A DNA stretch of 64,000 nt, taken from the NCBI RefSeq assembly GCF_033118175.1, contig NC_083704.1:51052501-51116500 (forward strand), read 5' to 3'. Below the pieces are notes generated by a model. That model was not told the origin of the DNA, did no database searches, and saw only the letters and a list, made by a program, of their open reading frames with translations. The translations under genes were made by a program, and so were the position numbers. Each line of letters begins with the position of its first letter. Within the stretch, counting starts at the first letter, position 1. Source of the stretch: Dama dama (taxonomy: Eukaryota > Chordata > Mammalia > Artiodactyla > Cervidae). Below are positions 48,141 through 58,932 of this stretch, piece after piece.

Positions 48141-48600
48141 GCTGGGCTCCCTCCGACGCGCCGGCAGCAGCGACAGAAGCGGCCGCGGGGAGCTGCGCCG
48201 AGCGGGCGGTGGGCGAGCGCGCTGGGCTGCCTGCTCCGCGCCGCCCCGCCTGCCTCTCGCGCGCCGGGCGCACTTGGGGAGCAGAAAAAGGAGCGGGGCG
48301 GGGTGGGGGGCGGAGGGCGGAGAGGAGGAGGGAGTGGGGAGAGGTGGAGAGGGAGGCAGGCGGGGGAGGAGGCAGGGAGACGCGCCTCTCGCAGCGGCGG
48401 CCGCCCGGCCCCGCCTCGGCGGCCCCGGGAGTCCGGCGGGCCGCGGCGGGAGGGCGGGAGGCGCCGCGCGGGCGGGGACTTGCAAACTCGCGTGTCCTTG
48501 GCCGCGGCGGAGCGCGCCCTGCCCCGCCCGGCCCACTGCGGCCGCCGAGTTCTTTACAACTCCGCAGTCCGCTGCCGCGGGCGCCACTCTCGGGCTGACC
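48141..48600 (-). promoter_or_regulatory. CACNA2D3: Probable 5' leader and core promoter of CACNA2D3
   Basis: TATA-less, GC-box-rich sequence directly upstream of the ATG. The transcription start cannot be placed from sequence alone. The stretch has no ATG on the gene strand, so any transcript starting here has the annotated ATG as its first AUG. It contains the polypurine/G4 tract at 48284-48380. Confidence 0.6.
48284..48380 (+). promoter_or_regulatory. Polypurine tract with G-quadruplex motif in promoter
   Basis: The plus strand is almost entirely A and G for roughly 95 bases. It opens with four G-runs in a short span (48294-48316: runs of 4, 4, 6 and 3 G with 1-5 base spacers) and continues GAGGAGG/GGGGAGG-like. 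This fits an intramolecular G-quadruplex on the strand opposite the gene sense strand and a CT-rich element on the sense strand. Sp1/MAZ-type factors bind such tracts. It lies about 145-240 bp upstream of the start codon. Confidence 0.6.
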
Positions 48601-50189
48601 CCCGGCCGGCCCCAGCGACCCCGCACCCCGAGCTGGTTGGAGATGGGGGGTGTGGGGAGCCGCGCAGGCTGGAGGCCAGGGCCCCTTGGCTGGGTCACAG
48701 GGTGCTGAGGAGCGCAGAGGTGGCGCGACCCCCGGCCCCGCCGCGCAGTTTTCCGGCGGGCAAGGGGTGCGAGGAAGAGGCCAAAGTCTGAAGCAGGGGC
48801 CGGGGCTCGCGGCGGAGTACTGGGTCGCGCGGGGTGGAGTGCGGCGGGGATGGCAGCGGGGCTCGGCGGTCAGGCGCGGGCACTGCTGCGTGGCCGCCTG
48901 CCGCCGCTCCTCCGGTCGCGGCGCCGACCAGGGAAGGCGCGGAGGGCGGCGCTGCCGGCGCGGCGCGGGCTCACGAGCGCGGGGCTCCGGGCTTCGGGCC
49001 GCGGCGGGGCCGGCTTGGCGCGCCCGAACCCGGGCCGGGCTGCCGAGCAGCTCGCGCTCTGACCCGCGGAGGCCCGGGGTCCGCGCGACTGCAGCGGCCG
49101 GCGGGGCGGGGAGGGGCGGCACTGCGGCTCCGGGTCCATCCTGACCGGCGGACTCCCTGGATTTCGGGAATGAGGGAGTCCTCCGAAGCTCGGGGATTCA
49201 CCATCTCCCCACTCGGACCCCCACCCGCTGGGTAGGAGGCGCGGTCGCGCGGGCGGAGGCAGGAAGTCGGGGAAGCCCCGGGCGCCTGAGGAACCAGGCT
49301 TCCCCGCGGCCTCTCCCGCCGCCGCCCCCAGCCCGCGACCCGTCTCTCGGAGCCCCGGCTCCGGCTAGAGGTCTGGGTGTGTGCCTGGGAACTTTGTGGG
49401 GCCCTCGCGCCGACCGGCAGTCGAGACCGACCCGAGCCGGGCTGAGTCATCCTTGACTCGCCAAGCGCAACTCGACTGACCCCGGGCGAGCCGCGCGCTC
49501 CTGATACCGCGGGGTCTCCGGGGGCGTCCGCCGCCTGGGTTCGCCGGGTTTGCGGGACTCCCCCTACAGGGCTTTGGGCTCTCTTCCCCGTCACCCGCCT
49601 TCAGCCTCACCGCCCTCAGCTCCCCGGGGAGAGAGCGAGGGTGGGCTCCAGCTTCCGCCTGGTGGTGCCGGGCGACAAGCCAGGCGGGCTCTCCTGCCCA
49701 GCACCCCCGCCAAAAGTTACCCCGGCAGACGTGGGTCTGGATCTCACAGTTGGCTGCGCGGGGAGAAGGACCGCGCAGGGGCCTTGGTGTCTCTGCCGAG
49801 TGCGGAGGAGCCCCGGCTCTCGTGGGCGGGTCGTGCCCCCACCTCGGGGAGCAGCTCAGGGAACAGGCCCCACCCGGGAAGCGCCAGGTGCTTCCCGCCC
49901 ACGGGCAGCGTCTACAATCTCCACGGATGACTAACCGGTTATAATGAATTCTCCGCTTCTGTGCACACCTCCGATCTATGGAAGTGTGCTGGCAGTTCCA
50001 AACCGAGAAGAGCGCGGCCTGACCCCCGGGCAAAGGGTCCGGATGGCTTTGACGCTCGCACTGGGGGCGGGAGAAAAATAATTTTCCTGTCATATCCCAG
50101 GCGCCTTCTTTCTAAATGAGTAAGTGTGTAAGTGAGTGAAAGCATACTGGCCCTTATTTGTAAGCCTACAATCCACTGCCACTGTAATA

Positions 50190-50345
50190 TCTATATGATA
50201 ATGGCCTTCAGGCATTCCCTCATTCATCCAGTGAGTAACTGCCAACCATCTGTGATAGGACCGTCGGGTGTACCAGGGACCCAGCGGTGAACGAATCATA
50301 CACCTCCCCTCGAGGATTTTATACACTATCAAAGGGAAAAGGCTT
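50190..50345. repeat. Ancient interspersed repeat (TTCATTCA...GTGAACAA type)
   Basis: CATTCCCTCATTCATCCAGT, CCAGGGACCCAGCGGTGAAC, CTCCCCTCGAGGATTTTATA follow the familiar mammalian pattern of a decayed LINE-derived repeat. The family is not assigned. Confidence 0.4.
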
Positions 50346-50752
50346 TACTCCAAAAGCCATAATGATAAATGCATAATTATATAGTTTGACAAGAGGTCAA
50401 CGATAGTATGCATGAAGAAAAAGTACCTGAAATGTTCATATTATTGCTATCCCTATTAACTTGGGAGAAAATTGAGGCACCCTAAAATAATACAGCTTAG
50501 TCAAACAACCACTAGACTGCTGGACTATATTGAGGACCACTTGGGCACCAGGGTCATGACAACAATTTATGATGAAAGCCAGTCGTATGCGGGTGAACAC
50601 TGCAGCCATTTCAGGGCAGCTGAAGATGAACCAGGAGAGGAATCCACAGTCCTACAGAATCAGAGCATCTTAAACCTTTATAACTTACACACGGACCATC
50701 TTAAACAGCCATTGGTCCAATGCTTTTAAAATAGATTCCACTAAACACTTGG

Positions 50753-51030
50753 TTGCTGCTGCTGCTGCTGCTAAGTCGCTTCAGTTGTGTCCCACTCTGT
50801 GCGACCCCATAGATGGCAGCCCACCAGGCTCCCCCATCCCTGGGATTCTTCAGGCAAGAACACTGGAGTGGGTTGCCATTTCCTTCTCCAAGGCATGAAA
50901 GTGAAAAGTGAAAGTGAAATCGCTCAGTCATGTCCGACTCTTAGCGACCCCATGGACTGCAGCCTACCGGGCTTCTCGGTCCATAGGATTTTCCAGGCAA
51001 GAGTACTAGAGTGGGTTGCCATTGCCTTCT
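50753..51030 (-). mobile_element. Bov-A2 dimeric SINE with TGC-repeat end
   Basis: Reverse Bov-A2: a (TGC)n run (50753-50772), the first Bov-A monomer, the AGTGAAAAGTGAAAGTGAA linker near 50899-50918, and a second monomer ending GCCATTGCCTTCTCTGA. Flanking AAACACT/AAACACG may be a short target duplication. Confidence 0.93.
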
Positions 51031-52217
51031 CTGAAACACGTCCTACTCTCTCTCTCAAAAAACAATATTTAAACTCTCTGATATTAATAAGAATTGGAGC
51101 TCAAAGTGTCACAAATTTGAAGTCCTATCAGTTTCAAACTCTATCATCCCTTCCAGAATCATAAAAATTAATGCCAGCTGTCTAGCCCCATACTCTGATT
51201 TAATAGAAGAGGCCCAGAAATGTTTAGCCAATTATTCAAAAACACACAGCCACTTAAAGGAGGGTCTCCAAACCAAAGCAGAGGGCTTGTGCAGCCACAT
51301 CAGGACAAGGGACCAAGAAAGGCTTCAGATATGCCAAGTGCAGCCCCAGGCATCAGGTCCTACTTGTCATTTTCACCCAAAAGCCTATACTTCCACACCC
51401 AACTCTCCATGAAGCTTTGAATCCAGCCAATAAACATTTCATTGACAGACCTGCAGACTCTATTTAAGGAGGGTTTAAGCAGAAGTGGAACATGATGAAA
51501 TGCAAGAGGTGCAAGTTTTAGAAATGCTCACCCAGTCCTGGTCTAAGGAATGGATTCCAGAGGAGACCCAAAAGCAGCTGTTCTCAGAGCCGGAGAGGGC
51601 CTATTGAATGGTTGGGACTTTTCTATTTATCACAGTGACTTGGAATCTTACTGGCATTTCTTGGATGAGATCAGGACAGTCCCACACAAGGAGGAATTAT
51701 TCCATGTCCCACTGGACTCTCAAAGGACCCACTGGACATTCAGGTAGGACAAAAATCTGCTTATAATCACCTGATTCTAGAACTTATTTATTTAATATGT
51801 AAATAAAAAGAAGTTTTTGCATGGTTTAAAAAAAAAACAGTAGATTTTCCAGGAATGCAACTGCAGTATAAATAAAAAGAACATTGTCTTCTGTTTTGTT
51901 CAGAATCTTAGCAAGAGGGCTTTGGTTGGTTGGTTGTGTTTTACCATTTTGGAAAAGCACTTCTCCAACTGTAGCTGTGCTCAGGGTCCCAGGTCACCAG
52001 TAGAGCCCCTCTATGTCAGTCTGCACTTGGGATGTGGAATTCATAATCAGCCTGCATATAGGGGCAAGTCCATGAGCACTCATAGTGAAATGCTTCTTAT
52101 TTTAATATAAATAATATTTATAAATAATGTTTGATAATAATGATATTTAATATAAATAATATTTTATTTACCTTTGATATTATCAGATGAAGCATCATAT
52201 TGATTTTTTTTGTTTTT

Positions 52218-52541
52218 TAAAAAATAATTTTATATATTTCTGATTCTGCTGGGTCTTCATTGCTGTGAGCTGGCTTTCTGTAGTTGCAGCAAGTGGGGGC
52301 TACTCTCTAGTTGCAGTGCACAGGCTTCTCATTGCAGTGGCTTCTCTTGTTGCAGAGCATGAGCGCCAGGGCACGCAGGCTTCAGTTGTTGCGGCTCATG
52401 GGCTCTAGAACACAAGCTCAGTAGCTGTGGTGGATGGGCTTAGTTGCACCACAGTACGTGGAATCTTCCCCAATCGGGGATCGAACCTGTGTCCCCTGCA
52501 TTGGCAGGTGGGCTCAACTATTGGACCACCAGGGAAGACCA
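52218..52541 (-). mobile_element. CHR-2-type SINE (long form)
   Basis: Reverse copy with TTCATTGCTGTGAGCTGGCT, several TTGTTGCAG-type body segments and the CCACCAGGGAAGACC head. T-rich GATTTTTTTTGTTTT-like flanks on both sides suggest the insertion site. Confidence 0.85.
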
Positions 52542-52639
52542 ATTTTTTTGTTTTAATTCTGACCTTGAGTAGGTTATATTGTCTCAGAATTTCATATCAG
52601 AATGGCAAAAGGGGGTGAAGATCTACTGCTCTATATTAG

Positions 52640-53225
52640 AAACACCAGTGAAAGGCTATGATGTTGCTGGTGGTGATACAAAATGGTTCACCCTGAAGAA
52701 GCAAAATGACAAATGCTTTAACCTTTGACCCAGCAGTCCCTCTTCTGGGAATTTATCTTACAATTGCTAAATGATGTTCATATGCAGTTATTCATCACCG
52801 CATTATCTCTAAGAGCAGAAGTCTGGAAGCAACCCAACTGGCTATCAGTACATATTTGGTTAAAGAAACTGGTGCTCCCACACAGTGGAATATTATGCAG
52901 TTTTAAAAATGAGAATGCTTTCTACATGTAAATGTGAAAAGATCTTGAGTATATTAAATTTTTTATAAAAAGCAAGGAAAAAAAGAAAAAGCAAGGTACA
53001 TAGCAATGTGTATGACATTGCCTTTCTGTAAGAAAGAGGGAAAATAAGGATATTTTTATTTGCTTAAGAAAACAATGGAAGATACACAAGAAACTACTAA
53101 TAGTTACTCCCTGTTGGAAATTAGGAGGAACAGAGTAGATGGGGACAGGATTCAGAGTGACATTTCACAACGTTTATCACATTAAACCATTTTGATTTTT
53201 AAGCCTTGTGGATGTATTACTTATT
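52640..53225 (+). mobile_element. Ancient L1M-type ORF2 3' end
   Basis: Contains TTGACCCAGCAGTCCCTCTT, GGGAATTTATCTTACAATTG and the AGTGGAATATTATGCAG block, all hallmarks of the last part of L1 ORF2. An L1M-like 3' UTR follows. Confidence 0.8.
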
Positions 53226-53353
53226 CAAAACAATGAGAAGACAAATATTAATAGCTCTTAAAACAGTTTAGACACTGGGGCCAGGGCTGGAGTGGAGGAA
53301 GTAGTCGTTGGGGTGGAATGTGAGAGACACTTAAAGTCCTTGATGCCCTACAG

Positions 53354-53490
53354 AGGTGGTTCTCAAACCCTCAGAGGTTGGATTCTGTAGGTTCAAGTTG
53401 GGTTAGTAGGTGGAGGAGGATCTTTGTTTCTAATAACCCCTTCAGAGGATTCTGATGCTGATGCTGGTGGCCATGGACCCACTATTGGCA
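53354..53490. mobile_element. MER5-like DNA transposon remnant
   Basis: GTGGTTCTCAAACCCTCAGA at one end, and the GAGGATTCTGATGCTGATGC / GGTGGCCATGGACC block at the other. Confidence 0.5.
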
Positions 53491-53524
53491 AGCATCCAGT
53501 TTCTTTTACATGAAATGTAGTGTG

Positions 53525-53760
53525 GAGCCTGGTGGCATTATGGACTTTGGGTTCAAACAAACCTATGTTCAAGTCGTGGCTCACCCTCACATCGGCAGTG
53601 AGAATTGGGCAAGTTACCTAACCTCTCTGAGCCATGCTTTTTCAACCACAAAAGATGGATAATGATAACACCAGAGAGCAGACCTCACACAGACATAAAG
53701 ATGCAGTGGGACAACGCAGCTAAGAATTCAACAAATGTTCATTACTGCTTCCATTCTGCA
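53525..53760 (+). repeat. MIR SINE
   Basis: Core order is preserved: GGACTTTGGGTTCAAACAAA, GGGCAAGTTACCTAACCTCT, CTGAGCC, ATGGATAATGATAACACC. Confidence 0.75.
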
Positions 53761-53994
53761 AATACAGCAAGATTTCCACACCTGGGCCATTTCCCTGGCT
53801 TACCAAAAAAAAGTGTGCCTTATTCTTACTCAGAGTGTCAAAGCTTCCTGCTTCACCATCACCATCCACACATATACACTCACACAGAACCCACCTCTCC
53901 ATCGCTACCACGCTGCCCAGCCCACCCTACTCTCCCCGTCCCCCATAAAGACATCCCTTCCCTGCACCCCTCTCACATACGATCCTTCTTCCCA

Positions 53995-54780
53995 TGGTAA
54001 CCAGAGCCATCTTTTCAAAAACAAAAATCAAACCATAGTCATTCCCCTGCTCACAATCCTCCAGTGGTTTCTGTTTTTAATTAAAATGCAGGTTGCTTGC
54101 CAAGGCACCCAAGGCCCTGGCTGCCGCCCTCCTTTCTCAGCCTCACTTTCATCTCTCTCCCCATTGCTCACTGTGCTCTAGCCCGTCTCCTTGGGGTGAC
54201 TTTCCATCTTGGGCCTTTGCATATGCTGTGACCTCTGCCTGGATGAGCTTCCCTTCTGGCTCAGCTGGTAAAGAATCCGCCTGCAATGTGGGAGACCTGG
54301 GTTCAATCCCTGGGTTGGGAAGAGCCCCTGGAGAAGGGAAAGGCTACCCACTCCAGTATGCTCATCTGGAGAATTTCATGGATGGACTGTACATTCCATG
54401 GGGTCGCAAAGAATCGGACACGACTGAGCAAATTTCACTGCCTGGATGACTGTTTCTCACTGTATTCAGGTCTGTGCTTAAATGTCATTTATCTGGGGAA
54501 AATTTCCCGGACTCCCCCACCCCTATAAAGGAGGAACGCATACGCACAGACACACCCATCCACACACTTTTCCCCATCCACACACACTCGTACACCTCTG
54601 TGCTCTTAGCCTTGCTTCAGTCTTCTTCCTGGCATTTATCACTAATGATGGAGTGATTTATTTGTTTACACAGTGTATGCCCCATGGGATGGGACATGCC
54701 CACCTTTATCATTAATATTATAATGATTTCAGCAAGGACTTTGATGTCATGGGGGCTCAATACACATCTACTAAACGACG
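53995..54780 (+). repeat. L2 LINE 3' end, split by a Bov-tA
   Basis: ATTCCCCTGCTCACAATCCT, CCAAGGCCCTGGCTGC, GGGCCTTTGCATATGCTGTG and CTCTGCCTGGATG match the L2 3' region in order. After the SINE it resumes with TCAGGTCTGTGCTTAAATGT and TTATTTGTTTAC, and ends in GGGGCTCAATACACATCT. Confidence 0.82.
54247..54437 (+). mobile_element. Bov-tA SINE with 12-bp target duplication in an L2
   Basis: Forward Bov-tA of about 191 bp. CTGCCTGGATGA occurs at 54235-54246 and again at 54438-54449, a perfect duplication. The split host is an ancient L2 copy. Confidence 0.95.
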
Positions 54781-55609
54781 AGAACATGTGTCAGCTTGAA
54801 ATTCCTTTCTCCCTGTTTCCTTCTTCCTCAAGCTCTTGCATCCACCTCACCCAAGACAGAGCCTTTGAAAAAGCACAAGATTTGCCAAGGAGAGAATCAG
54901 AGAAACTGTTTCTCTGGGGAGAAGTGCTCGGTCACATCTCTGTGGGAGGATACTGGTTGGAGGAAGAAAAGAGAGACAGGAAGACAACTCGAAAGTTTCA
55001 AAACACTATGAGAATGCCTTCCTGAATGCTGTTTTTTAAGCTATTAGAGGAAAGAAATGTACTTGTCATCTTGAAAATTCTATTTACTGTACACTGGTGA
55101 CATTATTTCCAGCTCCACAATGGTGTTCAGGGTGTAGACGTGTCCCAAGGAGACCACTGTGAGCCAGAAGTATTCCACTTTTAGAAGATATATTCTGAAG
55201 ATGTCTGAAACGCAGCCCTTGAAAAGATAGCCCCAAAGACAGTGTCGGGTTCACTGTGCCAAACCTCCTTGCGTAGAGCAAGCATTAAGGCAGCTTCTGG
55301 TGAATCCCACCAAACTAGATGACCCTTTGAAACATTTCTAACCCTTCCCGTGAATGGAAAAGAGCTCTTGGATTCCCAACATAGGAGAAGGCAATGGGTC
55401 TGTATGTGGGTACTTTGTGATAAACGTCTCCTCTCTAAGATCTGTCCCCAACTCTGAGGAGGCTGTCCTTGGTCAATGGCAAGGACTATCCCAGATGAAG
55501 GACCTGGAAGGACCAGCTGGCCACAGAGCAGCTTACCCAAACCTGGCGAGGCGCTGGCGCACACACGTCAGAGGCAGCTGTTCCCCTCCTTCTCGGGTGG
55601 GGACTGAGT

Positions 55610-56100
55610 TTCCCTCTTCAGTAAGTCTAAGTTTCTTTTCCAAGTCTGTGAGCCTGTTTTTGTTTTGTACGTAGTTCATCTGCACCAGTTTTTCAGTCCC
55701 ATCTATAAGTGATATCAAGGACATTTGTTTTTCTCTGTCTGACTTACTGCACCTAGTGTGATCATCTCCTAGTCCATTCATTTTTGCTACAAACGGCATG
55801 ATTTTATTCTATTTTCTGGCTGAGTGATATGCATTGAGTACATGTAGCGCATTTCTTTCTCCGTTTATCTGTCGATGGACACTTTGGTTGTTTCCATGCC
55901 ATGGCCGTTGTAAAGAGTGCTGCAACAACCCTTGGGGTGCGTATGTCTCTTGGAAGGATCGTTTTCTCTGGGTATACGCCCAGGAATAGGATTCTCGGCT
56001 CCTGTGGTAGCTGTATTTTTCATTTTTTAAGAAACTTCCATACTGTTCTCCATGATGGCTATTGCCAATTTACATTCCCACCAACAGCACAGTAGGGTTT
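55610..56100 (-). mobile_element. L1 ORF2 3' part
   Basis: Reverse-strand L1 landmarks: GGGTATACGCCCAGGAATAG (55971-55990), CATACTGTTCTCCATGATGG, and TTTACATTCCCACCAACAGC near 56069-56088. The minus-strand frame 55533-55799 carries only decayed ORF2 pieces. Confidence 0.82.
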
Positions 56101-56204
56101 GCCCAGCCCTCCCCTGCCCATCCTCAACCCCAAGCTCTGGCATGCTGTGAACCTCAACTTGTTGTTCATGGAAAGCAGGGCAAATGTTTATTTAAATGAT
56201 TCAG

Positions 56205-56265
56205 TGGTTTTTTTTTTTTTTTATTGAAGTATAGTTGATTTGCAATGCTCTGTTATCCCATAACA
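56205..56265 (-). mobile_element. L1 3' terminus
   Basis: T-run followed by ATTGAAGTATAGTTGATTTG, the reverse complement of the standard artiodactyl L1 end. Confidence 0.75.
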
Positions 56266-56269
56266 ATTT

Positions 56270-56600
56270 ATTGAACAAGTGATTCTCTATGTGTATGTGT
56301 GTGTTCATTGTATATATTATAAATATATAATTATATACTCCTATTGAGACATTCTGCCCATATATACATATATATACATTATGACTATATATATACACAT
56401 GTATATTATACACATATGCACACTGGCACATGTGTGTGCAAAATATCTCGATGTGAATGTATGACTGTGTGAGTGGGTGGGTGTGCAAGTCTGTGTATGT
56501 GTCTGTGAGTGCCTGCATGTGGGAATGATTGTGTGTGCGAGTGTACAGACGTAATGCTTTGTGTGTGTCTGTGACTGTGCATATGTGTGCATGTGAGTGC
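56270..56600. repeat. Alternating TA/TG-rich tract
   Basis: More than 300 bp of imperfect TATA, TATG and TGTG repeats. Frames through it give only low-complexity histidine/threonine-rich peptides. Confidence 0.9.
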
Positions 56601-57321
56601 AGCGCTCATCACTTCGCAGTTACCTGGTCTGCAAAAGAATCTGTCCTAAGACAAAGCAGGTCTGGCGCTCTGTTGAGGGGATTCCTTAAACCAGCTCTGA
56701 CTTGGTCCTTGGCGAACAGTGGCCTCACACCCACACTCACACACTCAGTGACACAGCTTCTCGGCAACCATTCTCCAGGCAAGCGAAGAATGCTTGTGTG
56801 CAATGAAGAGCCCTTAAATGAACAGCTGCAACATATGCCAAGCCTACTATTCTGGTTTTGTTTTACATTTAAAACATCAAGCCAAGTGGAGAAAGAGCAG
56901 AAAGTGTTCACGCATAGCACACCTTCTAATTATCTGAATCTAAAGTTGCCTATTTTCAGAGAGGGCAGCGCCGCCTTCTGGGGGTTAGAGATGTAGGAAA
57001 AGGTCCTTCCAAAATTGAATCCATTTCTTTGTGAATATCTTAAACACAAGGTTTCTAAGTGTCCATCAAAGAGAACTGGTTAAATTAATCACAGTTCATC
57101 ACATAATGGAATTTCATAAAGCCATTAAAAAGGGTAAAGTCTGACTTCCATGTACTGCCATGCCCACACGGCAAGTGGCCCATAACAAGTGAAAATGTTA
57201 AGTGGAAAAAACCAACAGGTTGTAGAACAACATGTGCAGTCTAAACCCATTTCTGGTTTTTAAAAATATGTGGCTGTAAGGTATAGGTGTAAGTATGCGT
57301 ACATGTTAAGTCACTTTATTT

Positions 57322-57477
57322 CAGCTCAGTTCAGTCGCTCAGTCATGTCCGACTCTGCGACCCCATGAACTGCAGCACGCCAGGCCTCCCTGTCCATCAC
57401 CAACTCCCCGAGTTTACCCAAACTCGTGTCCATTGAGTTGGCAATGCCATCTAACCATCTCACTTATCCTCTGTTGT
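57322..57477 (-). mobile_element. BovB LINE short 3' fragment
   Basis: Tail sequence of BovB (cagttcagtcgctcag... to the CCATCTCA... segment), truncated and running straight into a minus-strand Bov-tA at 57478. Confidence 0.8.
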
Positions 57478-57680
57478 CAGTCGCATCCAACTCTGTGACC
57501 CATGGACTATAGCGTGCCAGGCTCCTCTGTCTATGGGAATTCTCCAGGCAAGAATACTGGAGTGGATTGCCATGTCCTCCTCCAGGGGATCTTCCCAACC
57601 CAACCCAGGGATGGAACCCGAGTCTCTTGCTCCTGCATTGCAGGTGGATTCTTTACTGCTGAGCCATCTGGGAAGCCCCC
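57478..57680 (-). mobile_element. Bov-tA SINE fused to a BovB fragment
   Basis: Reverse Bov-tA (AGTCGCATCCAACTCTGTGA to GAGCCATCTGGGAAGCCCC). It lies immediately beyond a truncated BovB tail with no separating sequence, so the two may have been inserted or rearranged together. Confidence 0.9.
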
Positions 57681-57995
57681 TAGGTGTAAGTGTAGTAAGG
57701 CCGTATCATACTGGATACCATCTGAGTGTGTACGCATGGAGCAAACTGGAGAGTCATACGCTACACTATCAGCGCCGGTTCCCTCTAGAAGACAGGACTG
57801 GGAAGTGGAACTGAAACATTCCACTTTCTACTTTCAGCACTTTGGCACAGTTTGAATCCTTACAAAAAGCACAGAGAGTAGAAGCATGAGGAAGGAGAGT
57901 ATAGAAAGTGAATGCAGTGTGTCTGGAGGTATTAGTCCAGGCAGCATCCGAGCAACACAGATGTTCCAAAAAGATGATATGCGTGTCATCGCCTC

Positions 57996-58172
57996 TTTTC
58001 TTTTTTTCAGCTGGGTCTTCATGGCAGCACACAGGATCTTTTTTTAGTTGTGGCTTGAGGACTCTTAGTTGCTGCATGTGGGATCTAGTTCCCTGACTAG
58101 GGATCAAACGCCAGCCTCCTGCATTGGGAGCATGAAGTCTTAGCCCACTGGACCACCAGGGTAGTCTCACCC
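57996..58172 (-). mobile_element. CHR-type SINE
   Basis: Reverse CHR (TTTCAGCTGGGTCTTCATGG to GGACCACCAGGGTAGTCTCA). Boundaries are approximate. Confidence 0.85.
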
Positions 58173-58802
58173 CATTGTTCAAAATCATGATGTGGTGGGA
58201 AATGAAGATCCATCAGTGCTAATGAATGAGCGGCTGGTGGGGGCAGGTTGGGAGGGAGGTCACTCCTCAGAGCTGGAACGGATATCAAATCAGGAGGAAC
58301 TAATACATGTTTTCTGAGTTGAGAAAAGGACCACATCAGCAGGACCAGATGGCAGTGTGGCCGGCGAGTGGCCCCCGATGTTCTTACAGTGAGTTCATTT
58401 GTGGCTTTCCCTTCATTGAGTTGTTTTCACTGATGACAACGTTTTTTTAAAATGTTGAATTGCGGTTGTGTAAATATCTCTCACATGTTAAAACATTTAT
58501 TTTCATGACTGTGTTTGGGAGATAAAATGTATATAAACTCTAGGAATATCAGTAATTAAAAGGTAAATGGTTTTCTGCTATGTTACATATTAAATATATT
58601 ATTTAAAATTTTGTATGAAATAATCAGGTTTCAAATACAGTAAACTCTCTGCTTGAAGCCAATTTTTGGATGATCCACCCTCAGTTACTCATCCCAGGTC
58701 AGCTTCCCCCAATGCCAGTCAGTAACCTCTCACAGTATTCAGTAAGGTACACTTTGGAAAATAAACTAACTTTTAAATAGGATAAAAATCATTTAGGTTC
58801 AT

Positions 58803-58925
58803 GTTGTGTGTGGGCTCAGTCATGTCCGATTCTTTGCGACCCCATGGACTGAAGCCCACCAAGCTTCTCTGTCCATGGGACTCTCCTGGCAAGAATAATG
58901 GAGTGGGTTGCGGTTTCCTTCTCCG
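58803..58925 (-). mobile_element. Truncated Bov-tA SINE with 8-bp duplication
   Basis: Tail-half reverse Bov-tA. AGGTTCAT flanks it at 58795-58802 and 58926-58933. Confidence 0.88.
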
Positions 58926-58932
58926 AGGTTCA

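Larger units (their letters stand above)
47820..49900. promoter_or_regulatory. CpG island spanning the CACNA2D3 start
   Basis: About 2 kb of very GC-rich sequence dense in CG dinucleotides, covering intron 1 (part), exon 1 and about 1.75 kb upstream of the ATG. GC boxes (GGGCGG/CCGCCC and GGGGCGGGG types) recur, for example near 48241, 48294, 48470, 48523 and 49100. No TATA box or CCAAT box stands out near the gene start. This is the usual design of a housekeeping or neuronal CpG-island promoter. Edges are by eye. Confidence 0.88.
57035..57850 (+). mobile_element. Ancient L1M-type fragment interrupted by BovB/Bov-tA
   Basis: GTGTCCATCAAAGAGAACTG and CATAATGGAATTTCATAAAG (57060-57121) are L1 ORF2 3' landmarks. 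A likely continuation resumes after 57680 (TAGGTGTAAGT occurs on both sides, near 57285 and 57682). Confidence 0.55.

Noticed and set aside
47893..49122. Open frame of 409 codons on the minus strand across the CpG island
   Set aside because: It starts at a GTG, not ATG, runs through the exon 1 splice donor in the wrong frame, and is arginine/proline/alanine-rich as any stop-poor GC-rich frame is. No family resemblance.
48139..49235. Several plus-strand frames of 130-214 codons in the CpG island
   Set aside because: All overlap each other and the CACNA2D3 exon on the other strand. Composition explains their length.
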